Below, piece by piece: positions 1 through 15,000 of a stretch of 64,000 bases of DNA. The DNA lies in NCBI GenBank assembly GCA_035578905.1, contig JAQJVL010000110.1, positions 1,054,001-1,118,000 of the forward strand. The letters are read 5' to 3'. The translations under genes and the position numbers were made by a program. The notes beneath the pieces are model-generated. The model ran no database searches and had not been told where the DNA came from. It worked only from the letters and a program-made list of their open reading frames with translations. Position 1 is the stretch's first letter; every line of letters begins with the position of its first letter. Origin of the DNA: Stictocephala bisonia (taxonomy: Eukaryota > Arthropoda > Insecta > Hemiptera > Membracidae).

Positions 1-3
1 CAG
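1..3 (+). CDS. RNF123: RNF123, last 3 bases of an exon plus splice donor
   Basis: The window opens with CAG followed by GTAAGT, a perfect 5' splice donor. The last G would pair with AT of the exon at 4608 to make an Asp codon, so the phase fits. The intron that follows is about 4.6 kb and contains the LINE at 1387-3640. Confidence 0.7.
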
Positions 4-3000
4 GTAAGTGCTTTGGGTTTAGTAACTTCTACAAGCAATTAACTCATAAAATAAATGGGTCAATATCCAAAATGATAATTTTTTGTTTATTAAAAGATGA
101 TGAGCTTTGTACTATACATAATTGATAGTTAGCTACTTAGTAAAGGACAGGTTTTAATCGTACTAAATAAACTAAATTTGATCCTAATCAGAGTCAAACA
201 CATCTTGAAAAAGATTAACTAGTTAGTCCTGGTTGTTCATTGTACTATATATATCAATGACACTAAATAATATTTCTGAAACCAAGAGGGGGGACAAATT
301 TTACAAGAGCCAGGTTTGCAACCTTTATTCACATATACATCTACAATTGGTGTATTAGAAATAAACATACAATTTATAAATACAATCTTGGATGTGTTTT
401 CTGAGTAAGGTTAAATATGAAGTTGTCAATGCATTAACCTCATAAATCTTTATTAAATATTTTCTTTTATATAAAAGTTTTGTACTGTTTGTACAATAGG
501 GAAAGTGTTTAAACAAGTTGACTTAGAAAAAATAGGTAAATGATTTCTAAAACCAATGTACCTGCAACACCAAAAATGTTTGTGCTCATTAAGAAGCAAA
601 CATTATCATCAAATACAAATAGAAGTGTTTTTTTTTTCAACAACTAATTGTGAAACTATTATCTTAAAAGGTTTACTCCATCAAATTTTGATTGTGAAAT
701 CTCACAATCACTAGTTGTTTGCCATCTCACTAGTTGTTTTAATAATTGTTCTTAAATTCTTCTCTCGAGATGTGATTGAAGTCTTTGAGGTGCATAAAAA
801 AAAAAGAAAAAATCAACTAAATGTCCAATTGAAAACATTTATCAAATTACACAAAAGTGTGAGGAAATAACCATCCATAGTAAAAAGTTTTACCAATCTT
901 ATGTTGTAAATTTTCATCTAGCTTTGAAATTGGGCTTGCAATGACCAAACATTTCTCACAAAAACAGTGTTATCAAATCATAAAAAATGTGAGGAATAAG
1001 TATCAGAAGCTTTCCTGTAGAGTTATAAAAAGAATGTTAACATTTCTTCCAAAATGACAAATAATTGCTGAATGGTAAATCGTACAGGTTTGGGCAGGGC
1101 TCAGTAAATAGAACAAAAAATTTGCAATGAAAATCTCCTTAAAAGTAACTTCTGATGGGTTATTGCCAAGCTATAGTGATGTGAGAAATTCTGGAATTGC
1201 AATAAAACAGATTTTTAGTAGCAAAATTCTTGCTAATTGGAGAACTACTCGTTGAACATAAATTAATGTTGTAGAGAACATTATTCTTTGGAAATATTTC
1301 AATCTGCCAACTGCTGGTAGTTTGGATTTATAATAAATAAAATAATGTTATAGATTTGTTGTATCTTTTATATTTGATTTTTGAAAAAGACAATAGACAA
1401 TAGACAAGTCTTTATTGTACATGAACGCCTGTTAAATTATTACAGAGTAATACACAAGCTGGTACATAGTCAAGTTTGTTAGAAAACTAACAGTATTTCT
1501 CCTAAATATCTAATACTAACTACCTAATACAAATATGCTAAAAGAATATCAGTTTTGTTGCTAAATATAAATAGATTTATACAGATCACAGAAAATTTGA
1601 CAAATAGTTAATCAATATTAAATAATACAATCTTTAAAAAAATCATGAATGTTATAATAAACTTTTTGAGAAAGTGTCCCTTTTAACTTAGATGTAAATT
1701 TTACTAGGGAAAGAACTTTATAAGAATGAGGAATATGGTTGTATATTTTTAGACCCATATAAAGAGGGCCAGCTTCATATTTGCTATATTTGTGGTTAGG
1801 ATACTGAAACATTTTATTGTGATTCCTTGTATTATAACCATGACTAAACTTATAGTTTTCAAAATACATCGAATTTTTATGTACAAATCTTGCAATTTCT
1901 AATATGTATAGAGATGGTAAAGTGAGTATATTAAATTTTTTAAAAAAAGGTTTACAACTAGTTCTTGATTTTAAATGAAAAATTGCCCTCATGATAGATT
2001 TCTGACACAGGAATATCGTTTCAACATCAACTGCACTACCCCATAGAATAATGCCATAACTCAATAGAGACTGTACATGTGCATAATAGACCGACAGGCA
2101 GACTTCCATTGATGTTACTTTACTTAATATACCTAAACCATATCTCACTGAATTTAGTTTCCTATTAAGATAAGCAATATGGTCAGACCAGCTTAATTTT
2201 GAGTCGAGATGTAAACCCAAAAATTTTACAATTTTAGTATTACTTATTAAAGACTCATTAGGATTATTTCTTAACTTAAATTGTAAAATATTTGTTTTGT
2301 CCTTATTCAGTTGCATACCGTGAGCGGAAAACCAATCATTGACCATATCAATGACACCATTAATGTCATCTTTAAGTTTGCTTAATGAATTTCGTTTTAA
2401 AAGAGCAGTTGTATCATCTGCGTATAAGGTGAAGGTACACATTTTTTCAGAGAAAAAAGCGGGCAAGTCGTTAATGTAGGCTATAAACAGCAGTGGGCCC
2501 AAAATTGAGCCCTGGGGAACGCCGTACTGTACATTAGCCCATTTTGATTGATGTTTTTTATAATTTTGTGATATAATTGTTCGTTGTTTCCGGTCAGATA
2601 AATATGATTGTAGAAGTTTAATAGCAGTTCCCCGAACACCCATGGATTTTAATTTTGTTAGTAAAAGTTTGTGATCAACACAATCAAAAGCCTTGGATAA
2701 GTCACAAAAAACCCCGGCTGTTAACTGCGACTCATCCAAGGCCCCGAGAGCATTGTTGATGAATGAAAAAAGAGCTGTCTGTGTACTTAAATTTGTCCTA
2801 AAACCAAACTGCTCCGGACATAGTTTTTTATTAGATTCTAAATAATTTGAAAGTCTTATATGAATGATTTTTTCATAGACTTTGGATATAGTACTTAGTA
2901 AAGAGATTGGTCTATAATTTTCGGTATGTTTAATTGAGTCTTTTTTGTGAATTGGCTTGATTTCTGAAAGTTTTAAAAGGTCAGGGAAAGTTCCTTCCGA

Positions 3001-6000
3001 GAGTGATTGATTTATCAGCTCAGACAGGACAACTGATATTATGTCAACAGACCATTTAAGTAATTTAGTAGGGACTTCATCCCATCCACAAGCATTACTA
3101 TTGCTCAGTCCTACAATGACATTTTTCACTTCAGTTGCATTAGTAAGTGGAAAAGTATGCAGGTCTGTATTACTATCAGAAAATTGGGAACACTTTCTCA
3201 TAACATATTTACTACTGTATGATACTGCTGGTACATTTAGTATCTCTTTTACTTTTGAATATTGATTATTAAAGTGTTCAGCAATTTCTAAAGGGTTAGT
3301 TGTTACTTGCCCTCCAACATCAATTTCAAGTTCGGCTTGTTTTTTATCATTAAGGCCCAATTCGTCCTTTACCACTTCCCACATTGCTTTGTTCTTATTT
3401 TTCGACTTCAAAATATATTTACTGTTACAAAATTTCTTGGCTTGATTTACAACCTTTTTAAAGATATATTTATATCTTTTAACGTAAATTAAAAATGATT
3501 CCTGTCTACAAGTTTTTGATAGTTGATGTAATCTTCTTTTATTTGCCGAAGAAATCCTGATTCCCTGTGTTATCCATTTCTGTGGATTTTGTTTGTTAGC
3601 CACAGAACTAATTGTACTGCGTTTATTTTAGAAATCCATATAAAACGTTCTTTAAACTAACTACCCCCCTGCAAGAAATTTGTTGTATTTTCATATACTC
3701 ATTATTTTTTAATCAACCATTACAATTCAAGCAAACTGTTTGACTGCTGAATATTTTATGGGAGGGAAAAAGCATGTGAAACCTAGGTGCTCCGGGTTGC
3801 TTTAAACCTACTTACGCCACTAGTGAAAGGGGACTACCACTGTTTTAATGAGGTTCACTGCATGTGGTAGTCTTTGGCCGATCTTATTGCTGAATCAGTA
3901 GGCGATTGTATAGCCAAATGGTCTCTTCTATCAGCAAACTGTAGAAATACTTAAATATTAACAGCAAAGAGTTAGACAAATACCTGTTTGGACAATTGTT
4001 ACATCATTAAAAAATAACCAGAAAAACAAAAGCCTTAAATTGCAACCTTACGCTACTCCTGGGCTGGCATATTTATTTTCTAATATTGTATATTTTTATT
4101 TTATATTAAAATAATGAAAGAATTATAAATGTAAATTTTAAATATGGAATATAACTCTGAAGGTAAAATTACTAGTTTTTTTAAATTTGGAAAGTATTAT
4201 TATCAAAAGTTAACAGTTCATAACAATTCAGGAGTTTCTACTCACATGGTATAGTCGGCGAGTCACAAGAAGTCCTCTGAACTTCATGCCTTTGTGATAA
4301 AAGTACCAGTGGCACTGAACATTTGTGAAGAAAGTGTTTTATGTTAAATATGTTGCTTATATTGATATTTGATATATATTTTAATTAAACACAATTTAAA
4401 CCAATATTTACAAAATTTATTTTGTGAGGCCTCTCGATAGAAAGACTCTATCTTCATCAGACACTTCACATTTAACACAAACAGTAAATACAAGAATGAT
4501 TATGTTTATTTAAAGAACATTTTATATTTACTATACCACAGGTGCTGCAGGGAGCAATGAAATATTTAATAAATAGTGAACTAAATAAGCCAACTTATAT
4601 GATTCAGATCATGGAAGCATGCTGGTGAAGGTAGCTGAATTTTTAACAAGTCATTTCTTTGATGCAAGAATAGTTAATCCCCGCTCAAAAGATATAATGA
4701 CTGAAGCAATAGCAAGCTTTATAGTGAAGAAAAAAACCTTGGAGTGCCTTGAAAATATATCTGTTCCAAGGTAAACATTTCAAAAGTTAGTAGTTTTTTT
4801 TATTTGCAGTTTGTTTAAAAATATATTTTGCAAAGAAAAAATAATTTGTTGTTATGTTGCCTTAAAATTAGTTTGTGGTTTGAAATATTGTAAAAGTGGT
4901 TTATTCTGGCACTCTTCCTCTAAGTACACAGTAACCTTCCAATTACAATATATTATAATAGTTTGTAAGGCTACAACATTTTATTAACGTTGAACAGTTT
5001 TGTTAAAAGAACAATGAGAACTCATGAGGTAATGTTTGCTACCCTAAAATATAAACTAACAGTGACAGGTAATATGTAAATGATTAGTTGATAAACTGAA
5101 TTTTAATATTTTACAGTTTATTTTACAGTTAATAATTTATAGTGAATTGTTTTCCATTTAACAAGTTATAATATTATACCAACTGTTAATTTTCAAAACT
5201 ATTTAATCAAGTTATAGTTAATTATTATAAATTAACAAGGGAAATTTAGATTTGGTTTGTGCCTCTGAATGCTTGAGTTTCAAGACTTATTCAGTTTAAA
5301 ATCACAATTGTTTCCAATCCTGGTTCAGAGCTGAGTAAATGTATTGTAGTGTTTTTTGGTGCTGAAATCAGGAAGTATTATATTGTTGTTTCAGATGGTG
5401 AATGCAATTATAAATATTTTAAAAATGGTTTCTAATTTTTAACCTTCCATTATATTAAATATCATTTTATATTGTACTTGGGGTATTATTTCTAAAGGGC
5501 ATTTCAAAACGAGGTTTGCTTGTTTTTTTCTAACAAAACCTGAATGTTATAATCAGTAATCTTTTATTTTGTACTTTTACAAATAGGAAATATTTCTCTT
5601 TTAACAGACATAATCAGTATTGCTGTTTAGAATAATTTGAGAAGTAGTGAGAAAGTTATAATCAGCTGTTTGGACTTTATTGTTTGAGGCGATACATGTT
5701 TGGTTATTACTTATATTGTTGTTTTAATCATTAGTTAAATTTGTTTTGATGTCATCATGAGAGAACTTATTTTGGAAGTGATGTAGTAATACATTTTTAT
5801 AGTGTTTTAAAAGTTTTTATATGACCTGTGTTTTACTTAGTATTAAATTGGAATTTTTTTATATTTTTTAACCTTTTTATCAAGTATATTTTTATTTTTT
5901 AAGCATGCTTAGGGCACCTCACAGACAATATTTTTTTTAATCTGCCTGTGACAAGACATCATATTTGATTCATTACTGTTAATTTTTAAAATATTTTGAT

Positions 6001-9000
6001 AAATAATTCTTATTCTTACAAATGAGACGCCGACACAACGTTGTGCGTATTTTAAGGCGAATATGAATGGTTTTTTTTTATGAGTGTAGGATGAGTGTGG
6101 ATGAGTGTAGTTTGGTTACTAACTGAGTTCAACTGTTCCTCAGAAAGGGCAATTTATTAATAGCCCAACAGCCAGGGCAACTAAGGGACCTACAGCTTTA
6201 CGTGGAATCCGAACCACGTAGTGCTGGTCTGATTTTCAGCTAATTGACAAGCCTGATACTCAGTTATCTCCTCCACACAACATCCGCACAATGATTACCA
6301 CCCAACATGGACACCCCAGACTTCTCTAGTAGTGTCTACGCCGATAGCAACCACCAAGCGGACGCCATGTCGGTATTAAGAGGACCGAGCATACAACCTA
6401 TCGCCTACAATCTCCCAAACACTTTGTCCCCATGTAGCTGGGTTACAGCACTGCGCCACCAGTGCCGACAATACTTGATACATGAACAATTTTTTTCTAT
6501 TACAAAAATTACCCAAATTGTTGTAACTTGCTTGAAAATGGCATAAAATTGATGTTGTTATCATTATATCATTATGTTAAAATTATAAGATTAAATATAA
6601 AAACAATACAAGTATTGTTTAAGAAGAAAATAGCTCATGCCAATTGTTCAAACAAAATACTAAATTACTTGTAAAACAACACATTTACCATTATTGCATT
6701 TTTTTGCCATAGTAATCACACAATTACATCAAAGACCTCTTCCAAGCCTAGTGGCTATCACTCTTGACTTCAATGCAGGGGGTCGTGGGTTTAAATCATG
6801 GGAGGTCCAAGTAAATTCAGCTTGATGGGTGTGGGCCACAGTCTCATAAAAACGTTAAAATTAAAGGTTAAAAATTCCACTGGCATGGGAAGAAAGAAAA
6901 AAAGTCAAACATGTTAAATATGCAACTATTGTGTTTTAAACATTTTTTCCACAAATGGCTGAATAATCAACTAATTTTGACAAAACAGTTTTTGCATTTT
7001 AGAAATTAGTCATGACAACTTAATATATACTACTTATGACAACTTATAATACTCGGCGCCTCCACCATATAAGTTTAATTGTAGAAAAATTTTAATTTGT
7101 TTGATCCTGTGAAAATTGATTAAAGAAGAATATTTATAAGTTAACTTGAGGCAAATTTACATTTGACTTTTTCCTGGGGCGTAGGCCTTAGCATAGTGAG
7201 AAAAGGTACTCCCAATAAATTCAAAATATCAAGCAGAATGCCTGTGTATTGTCATCTGCACAGTTAACTTAACATGTCAAAAATCTAAAATGTATTTTTC
7301 TTTAATTTGCTGCCCCTCGAGAATAGAAACATATTAATTATTTTTCAAACAAGACCTTTACACAATGCATTTCAAATTACAAATTCTCATTTAATTTAAT
7401 AAGCTAATAAAACATTAAGTACAACTTAATTACTTTTAAAATTCCTAAAATTGGTTACACACTTAAATTCAAATTACATAAATTGAAAGATTCATTCTCG
7501 AGAACACTACTATTTACAAGTTACACAAGTTAATTATTATTAGAAACATTTACAAGAAAATATTTACATCGCAGGATCAATCCATTCCTCGGGCAGACAA
7601 TAAATTTGAAATAATTTCAAAAATTGGTTTGGCATGAAATACAGTAATTTTAAATCAAGATATTACTACTAATAATTAAATTACAAATTATTAATTTTAA
7701 CAAGTCAACAATCAAACATTACTGAATTTAGATACAAATTTAGAAAACTTTATAGCATTATCAAATCATACAGTTGTTGACAATATCTTAACATATACAA
7801 TATACAAATACAAGGTCTTACAGAGTAGGAGGCGTTACGTTTGATTGACCTACTCTGGCCGGCACTTCCACGATAATAGCTATTTGCACCTGCCGAAACT
7901 AACTTGAACTGCCCACATCGCTTCCGTATCATTACCTACCTCCTGTCACTTGCAACCTACGTTGTCTTCCAATTGGTTGACCCTGTTTTAATTGGTATTT
8001 TGTTACCGTATATGGTAACAATGTACGCACCACGTTATGCCTAGAATATTTGGAGGGGCACGTGTACTTCCAAAATTTCAATATTGAATTTTATGAATTA
8101 TTAACTTCTTTTATAATTATTGTTATTTTTGTTGTAAATAATTTATATCTTACAGTTAACATTATTTTAGTAATTTAGTTGCCCTACAATCCATCTCAGG
8201 TGACTGAGAACTGTCTCCATTTGCTGGGAGGTCTGCGTTCAGATAGTCATATTGCTTGAAATCTTTACCAATTAAAAATCCAATTTTTTAACTTGTTTTA
8301 AATATAATTATAATACATATAAAATTCAAGCAAAATACTTCCTTGGCAATAATTGTTTACTGTAGCATAGTATTAATATTGTACTACAGTAGAATCCCTC
8401 TGTAGTACAATACAGCCATCGCTTTAACTGGCCCCTTTTCCATAACAGTGACTTCTTTTAAAGGCCATTTATCAATGAAATATAGTTTTAAGCGTTAGTG
8501 ATTAGCCGAAAATGGACGTCGGTGACGTTAGTAATATCCATGATTCATAAAAACCTTCCACAACGTGTTTACTTTTGTATAAAGAATTATAATTATTTTG
8601 ACTAGTCTGTCAAGAGCTTCTGTGGTGTGGTAATCTTTACCGATCATCTACTATTATAAATTATTTGTTTAAATCATGTGCCTTTGCGATTAATGTTTTG
8701 TGAATATACTTCATTTGTTGAGAACAGCAGATATTCTAATAAGTAAAGAAATTAATTGCTTTAGATAAACTGTAATGTAGTGGCTTTGAGCGCCTCAGTT
8801 TAACCGGGCAAATCGTTATCCGGTCAGGCCTCCAGTCCCGAGATGAACGTTTAAGAGAGAGTCTACTGTATCTCAATTTAAAATGTTTCACTATTTGTTT
8901 CAGCCAAGAACGTTTTGTACAAATACTTTTAAGACCATATGATACTCAGACCTGGGGGCAGAACAACTGGATACTCATGAGGATATGGCAAGGAAATGGT

Positions 9001-12000
9001 TTTGCTTTTAGATATAAAAAATCTCCGCATCTCAGTCATAAATTTGTGCCCAGCACACCAACAAAGGAATCAGGACTGCTCATGCATGATGTTTTTGGTT
9101 AGTGAATGTGTTCTTTGTGTCTTGAACAATTTATAAATTTAAATTTTTTTAACTATACGACTAAATAATTTATGTTCCAATTTTGAAAGAAAAAGAAATA
9201 TTAACATTTAACTTTCTTTTTAATTGTATCTATAATTTATTTTCTTATATAATTTGATAGCATTTTGTGTATATTATTTTGTATAGTCCCTAGCTAATAA
9301 AATTAGTTTTCTCATACTATCTCAAAAATTTAGTTCCTGATAGCAAAATTTACCGATCACAAAAATCTGATTTCTCTTATCTTGTTCAGTAGTTAAATAC
9401 TTTTTTATAACACTACTTTTATGTTAATTGTGCAGAGCCTTGTCCCTCGACACATTATCAACAACTTGTATGCAGAACTCTCTCTCAAAACGAAAAAATG
9501 GCTTCAGAGTTTCTCAATTCTGTGCTTAAACAACTCAACTGGACTTTTTCTGAGTTCATCAGCATGCTCCAAGAGGTAATGAACATTAATATGTGGGAAT
9601 GTATTCTTTTTGGTGTAAGAACTAAGAATCGGAGGTATTATTCATTATTATGTAACGTTCACATTCCCATAATATACAATTTATATATTATATTTTATAG
9701 TTTATATTAATATTTTAAATTTTATAATTGCATACTCTTTATTTAATATAACTCAGTTATAAAGTTAGAGGTGCAGTGGTTATGAAGTAGGACAGAGAAT
9801 GCTGTGGCAGCAGTGTCAGCATTCCTGGAGTGATAGTCAAGGAAGGTGGGCAGTTGAGTGTAAGGTGAGGTCTGGGTCGGGAGAGTAGAGAAGTGTACTA
9901 ACAGTGCGGGAGTACTTGCTATGTTATATGTTTCATTGTAGTTGGCTTTTAAGTTGTTTAAGTTAAATGGATCATGATGAGTATTGTTGTTTAGTAATAT
10001 TTAATGATTTGGATTGATGAATAAAACAGTGAATTAGTAATGAAGAGTTACATTTTTATTCATTCCAAGGTCCCGGCCTTAATCACCGTGGTGGTGGCAG
10101 CGGACTCGTAAGTAATATATAATTTAATAATCAAAAGATCGGCTGCGTTATAAAGTATAAATGGAAGGAAGGACTGTATAACGCGGCCGATTATAATTAA
10201 CGTTATAATTAAGATGCTGATCATCAAGATAAGGGCGAATATGAGGGTTGAATGAGTGTGGATGAACGAGTGTAGTCATTGTTACTATCTGAGTTTGACT
10301 TAGCTCAGAAAATACTATTTATTAATATCCCAATAGCCAGGGCAATTATGGGACCTACAGCTTTGCGTGGAATCCGAACCACATAGTGTTGGTCTGATTT
10401 TCAGTTAACTGACAAGTCTGACACTCAGTTCTCTCCCCTACACAACATCTGAACCTTGACTACCATCCCCCATGCACACCCAGACTTATCTAGTAGTGTA
10501 CACGTCGATGGCAATCATTGAGTGTACGCCGTGTTGGTATTAAGAGCAACATATTCAATATGTTGTTGGTTCTGGAAAATAATTAAAATAGTATAATTGG
10601 TTTGCTGAAGATACAGTGATATTTTTGAAGTAAAGTAGAGTCCTGCTAATCCGAACTTCGGTAATCCGAAAGTCCGCTTAATCTGAAACAGAAATTGGCA
10701 AAAGATTTTGGAAATATAAAAATGCAGTTTCTGTAAGAACCACAACTTATAAATCTAAAAATGACAAAGAGATATTATTTTATGTTCTTAACTGTAAATT
10801 AACTTTTCAATTGTTACTTTGGTTTGAAAGAATTCCTTTCCCTCGAAACTAAATTACGCCAGTGTCTCTAAAACGTGGTATCTACTGGGGTCGCGTTGGG
10901 GTGTTGCTCGTAGATCAAGACGTATCCTATTGGGAGATCAAGACAGCCGCATTGTCTGTCTGTGTCATAACAAAACTGAGATATGTAAACACACGAGTTC
11001 GAAATTTTGATAAGAGACTAACAGTGGGAGTTGGGTACAGTGCTGTCTGAGGTAGCGTGGGAACGCCAGAAATATGCACACGACTTCCGTCAGCTGATAA
11101 CGTGGACTACTCAAATACAATGGCGTCAAGTAGTGCTGGGCCTGGGATCAATTTCCGCCAGTGACTCTAACTTTTTGTCTTGAAAAACGGAGTTTTATCG
11201 TACGTCTCAGATTAATGTAGTGTTTAATTTAGTGATTAAAGGGTTCATTATTCCCTTCTTATCATCATAGGCTCTTATTGCGCAAAAAACTGAAGTAATG
11301 TACTTAATGTCAGGCATATCATTTATGTTATTTTTTATTAAAAGAGTGTTTTAGGAAAATTTGTTTAATCCGAAAAATTTGGTAATCCGAAATGGGTTAG
11401 GTCCCAATTATTTCGGATTACCGGGACTCCACTGTACCAAAACTTCTCTTGGCATTTCATTTTGGTCTGCCAGCCTGTGGATGAAATTTATTCAATGATT
11501 GATGTACCAACTGCTTGCACAGTTAGGGATTTGTACCTTGGCCTTATATAGACCGACGACTTAGCCACCGAGCTACTACTGGAATGAATAACAAAATGAT
11601 GCAATTGGTGGGCATCAAAATTAAAATCCAAATTAAAAAAGTGTTTATTTGTATGGAAGTTTAAAAATTAAGCCATTGTGAATCTAGAATAATGAAAGAG
11701 CAGTACTTTCAACTAAAATCATAGTTGTAATTAAATTTTAATACAGTTTTACTAAGGTACACCAATACAAAAACGAAAATGTGAAAAATTAAGATATGTG
11801 TTTGAACAATGCATATCTTCAGAGCTAACGATTGTTAACTAATGTGTATTATTTTTCAAATGCAATTCTGCAATATAGTATCATTTTAAATTTTATATAA
11901 TATATCCAATTCAACAAAACAATAGAAAAAAATAAAAATTTGACCCAACTCTCATTCGTTCTTATCTTATTACTCGTAGAATACCAGAGAAGAAAAATAA

Positions 12001-15000
12001 GAAATAACAGCATAAAGTTAACAAGCAGATACCAAACATATGAAAATTATTCTTTTTCTGTACTATAATAATTGATATAAACAGCCAGTGTGTTGAGTCG
12101 CTCATAAACTTTGTTGTTAGGTTAAAGTCCACAAAGTTTCTCTCTTGGCTCGCTATATTTGTTCACATATAATAACCCACAAATTATCTCTTGTTACCAG
12201 CCTAGCAGTGAAACCTAGGCTGTTTACCAGTTTACGTGTATGGGTGGGGGGGTGGGTCGATATCATTATACGTGTATGGGTGGGTGGGTGGGTCAGTACC
12301 ATTGTACATGTATGGGTGGGTGGATGGGTCAATACCACTTTACGTGTATTGGTGGGCGGGTGGGTAGATATGTACTGAAAGGTTTTTAATAAAATTATTG
12401 ACAATTGTAACGTTCATATTTTATTTCACATTTGAAAATTCATTTTATGTTTATATTCCCTCATTTTGAAGTAATGGAAAACTAAATTGAAATACAAAAT
12501 TGGTGCTTGTTGTCCCTTAACTAATAGCAAACAGTCATTTTTTTGACGTGGCTTGTAAATAGGATTGAGGTTTCCATGTAAAAGTTAACAAATGATTGAA
12601 GGAAAGTTAAAAAGGAAACCAGTACACTGTATTCTATTAATCCTGCATTAAATTGTAAATTCTTCAGTTAAAACCAAGCTTCACAATTCATGTACTATAT
12701 TTTAAACTATGTTTATTATTAAAACTATAATTTCAGATACAAAATGTATCCAAAAGACCAGAAAGAGTCATCATAGAAGCCCGTCAGTTGAAGATGTGTG
12801 CCACATGTTTTGATCTGGTTATTGCTTTGCTGCGGGTCGTCGAAATGGTGTGTTCTCTCTGTTCTCATATATTTACAGAAAATCTGCTTGAACGATTAAC
12901 TCAGGTAGGTAGTGTGATTATATTCATGAATAATATTTTAGAGCCAGTTCTTTCAGACTCATATAAAATATATACATATACAGGGTGTTCACAAAAACCC
13001 TTCAAGACTTTGGGATATGGTTACGTACATGTAAACTAAGAGAAAAGTTCATACAAGCATATGTCCTAAAACGCTTAGCTTTCCGTCTGTCTGAATGTGT
13101 TTTTTACATAGTTTATCATATCTTAATAATCTCTGAATATATTATCTTCAAACCTCGTACATGTATGAAGAATAATAAGACCTATTTAGTGTAGAGTATC
13201 CAAGTTCTTACTTCGTACTATTTCCAATTGGCGGCTATTTTTATTTTTCAAGGCTTAATATTTTAAAAAGTACAAATTTTCCAACAAAACTACAAGACAT
13301 ACAAAATTTTATTTCCTAAGATTAAGGGTGTGCGAGTAGCAATTTAATTTTCGAGTCGAGTTGATTTTGTAGAAGTAATTTCGAGTTCAAGTTTATTTCG
13401 AGTCAAAGATATGGCAAAACTCAACTCGATTTTTTCGAGTTTTTTTAAAATCTCAAGTCAAGTTAGATTTTTTTTAAACTCGAAAAAAACTCAAATTTCA
13501 AGCTACTCGCATACTTCTACCTAAAATATAGCACAAAGATTGTAAAGATTAAATAAATAATAACTGATAAGTTGTAATTTTTGTAATGGAGTATATGCTA
13601 ATTGGATAAAATTACAACTACATCAGCATGTACTACATAAAAAAAAATACAACATCAGTTATTATTTATCTAATCCTTACGATCTACAATCCGTACAATA
13701 ATTTCATGCTAGATGGACAATAAAAGTACTGGAATTTTAACTAGTTTTCTCTGTGCATCAATTTTACATTTTTATTACTCAAAACCAGTTTATGAATTGC
13801 ATTTATATTTTAATATGTGGTTGACAGGAGTGTTTTCTATAGTTTTATAAATTTTAGAATTTTAACTTTTCAAGAAAAAAGTTCTTATTAATTACCTGAA
13901 ACAAATTTTCTTGACTTTAAGAAGTTGTAAAATTAATTACTTGGCGACCTTGTAATCCTTATGAAATGTATACATTACTTTCATATGTGTGTGTAAATGC
14001 AGTAAGTAAATCAATTTAAAATCACTTTAAATTGGTAAATAAATTAATCCTTTAGACAGTACTGCATTTAATTATGCATAAACGTAGTGCATTGTTTCTG
14101 TACATTTCATAAGGATTACAGCATAACCAAGTAATTAATTTTCCAACCTCTAGAAGTCAAGAAAATGTTGTTTCAGGAAATTGATAGGAACTTTTTTCTT
14201 GAAAAGTTGAAATTTTTAAAAGTTATAGAAAACAGTCCTATCATCTTTGCATTAAATATAAATGCGATACATTAACTGGTTTTTGAGTAATTAAAGTTGA
14301 TGCACAGTGAAAAATAGTTAATATTCCTGTCCTATTTTTGTTCTAACTGGGATAAAAACTATCAATCTTATAATAAAGTTTTAAAATGTATATGTCATTA
14401 CATAAAACTAAACGAGGAAAACAATGGTGCAGTTGGATTTGTTGTAGGCCTTGTAGTTTCTTAATAGAAAAGCTCCAAACTCGGGTACAAATAATTTCTA
14501 CGATGACAGTAAGCAGCCTGACAGATTTCCATACTCAACTGTATGTATGATTGTTAAAAGATAGTGTTTTTTATAAAATTTCAATTTTAGAACATTTGAA
14601 AGAGTTAGTATTGGTAAAGTTTGATATTTTAGTCATACCATAACTAGGCAAAAAAAAAGTGTGGTAATCAGTGCTGAAAAGGTGTCAAAAGTATTTATAC
14701 AATGAAGGTGGTTATATATTAACAGTTTATCTGACAGGTGAATTACAATTTATGTTTTAGTGATTTAATGTATTAAATTTTAGCTTATCTACATTTTTGG
14801 TTAGCTGATTTTTGCCACATTCATTACCACTTTGAGTGCTGGTAGCCTAGAAAGAGGCTTCTTTGTGGAATGATGAGTATTTTTGCTGTTGCAATTTTTG
14901 AATATTTAGAGATTCAAAACTGTTAAGTGTAGTTATTTTAAGTAAAAAAATCTGTAAAGAAATTTAAGTTGAAAATTAAAATTTAACTTTAAGATATAGT

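Noticed and set aside
6745..6897. Functional tRNA gene
   Set aside because: The B box is degenerate and no acceptor-stem pairing or anticodon loop can be drawn. It fits a tRNA-derived SINE.
10862..11050. 62-aa frame as a pogo transposase remnant
   Set aside because: No helix-turn-helix or DDE motif is readable. Chance frame within a non-autonomous element.
12145..12404. Open frames rich in GlyGlyTrpVal or ThrHisPro at the GGGT minisatellites (also 35807-36176 and 54078-54425)
   Set aside because: They are by-products of 36-bp units without stops. Arrays on both strands give equally long frames.
13800..14350. A microRNA-like long hairpin
   Set aside because: The arms are hundreds of bases long and belong to a dispersed foldback element with a second copy. 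Nothing points to a processed small RNA, although siRNA production could be tested.
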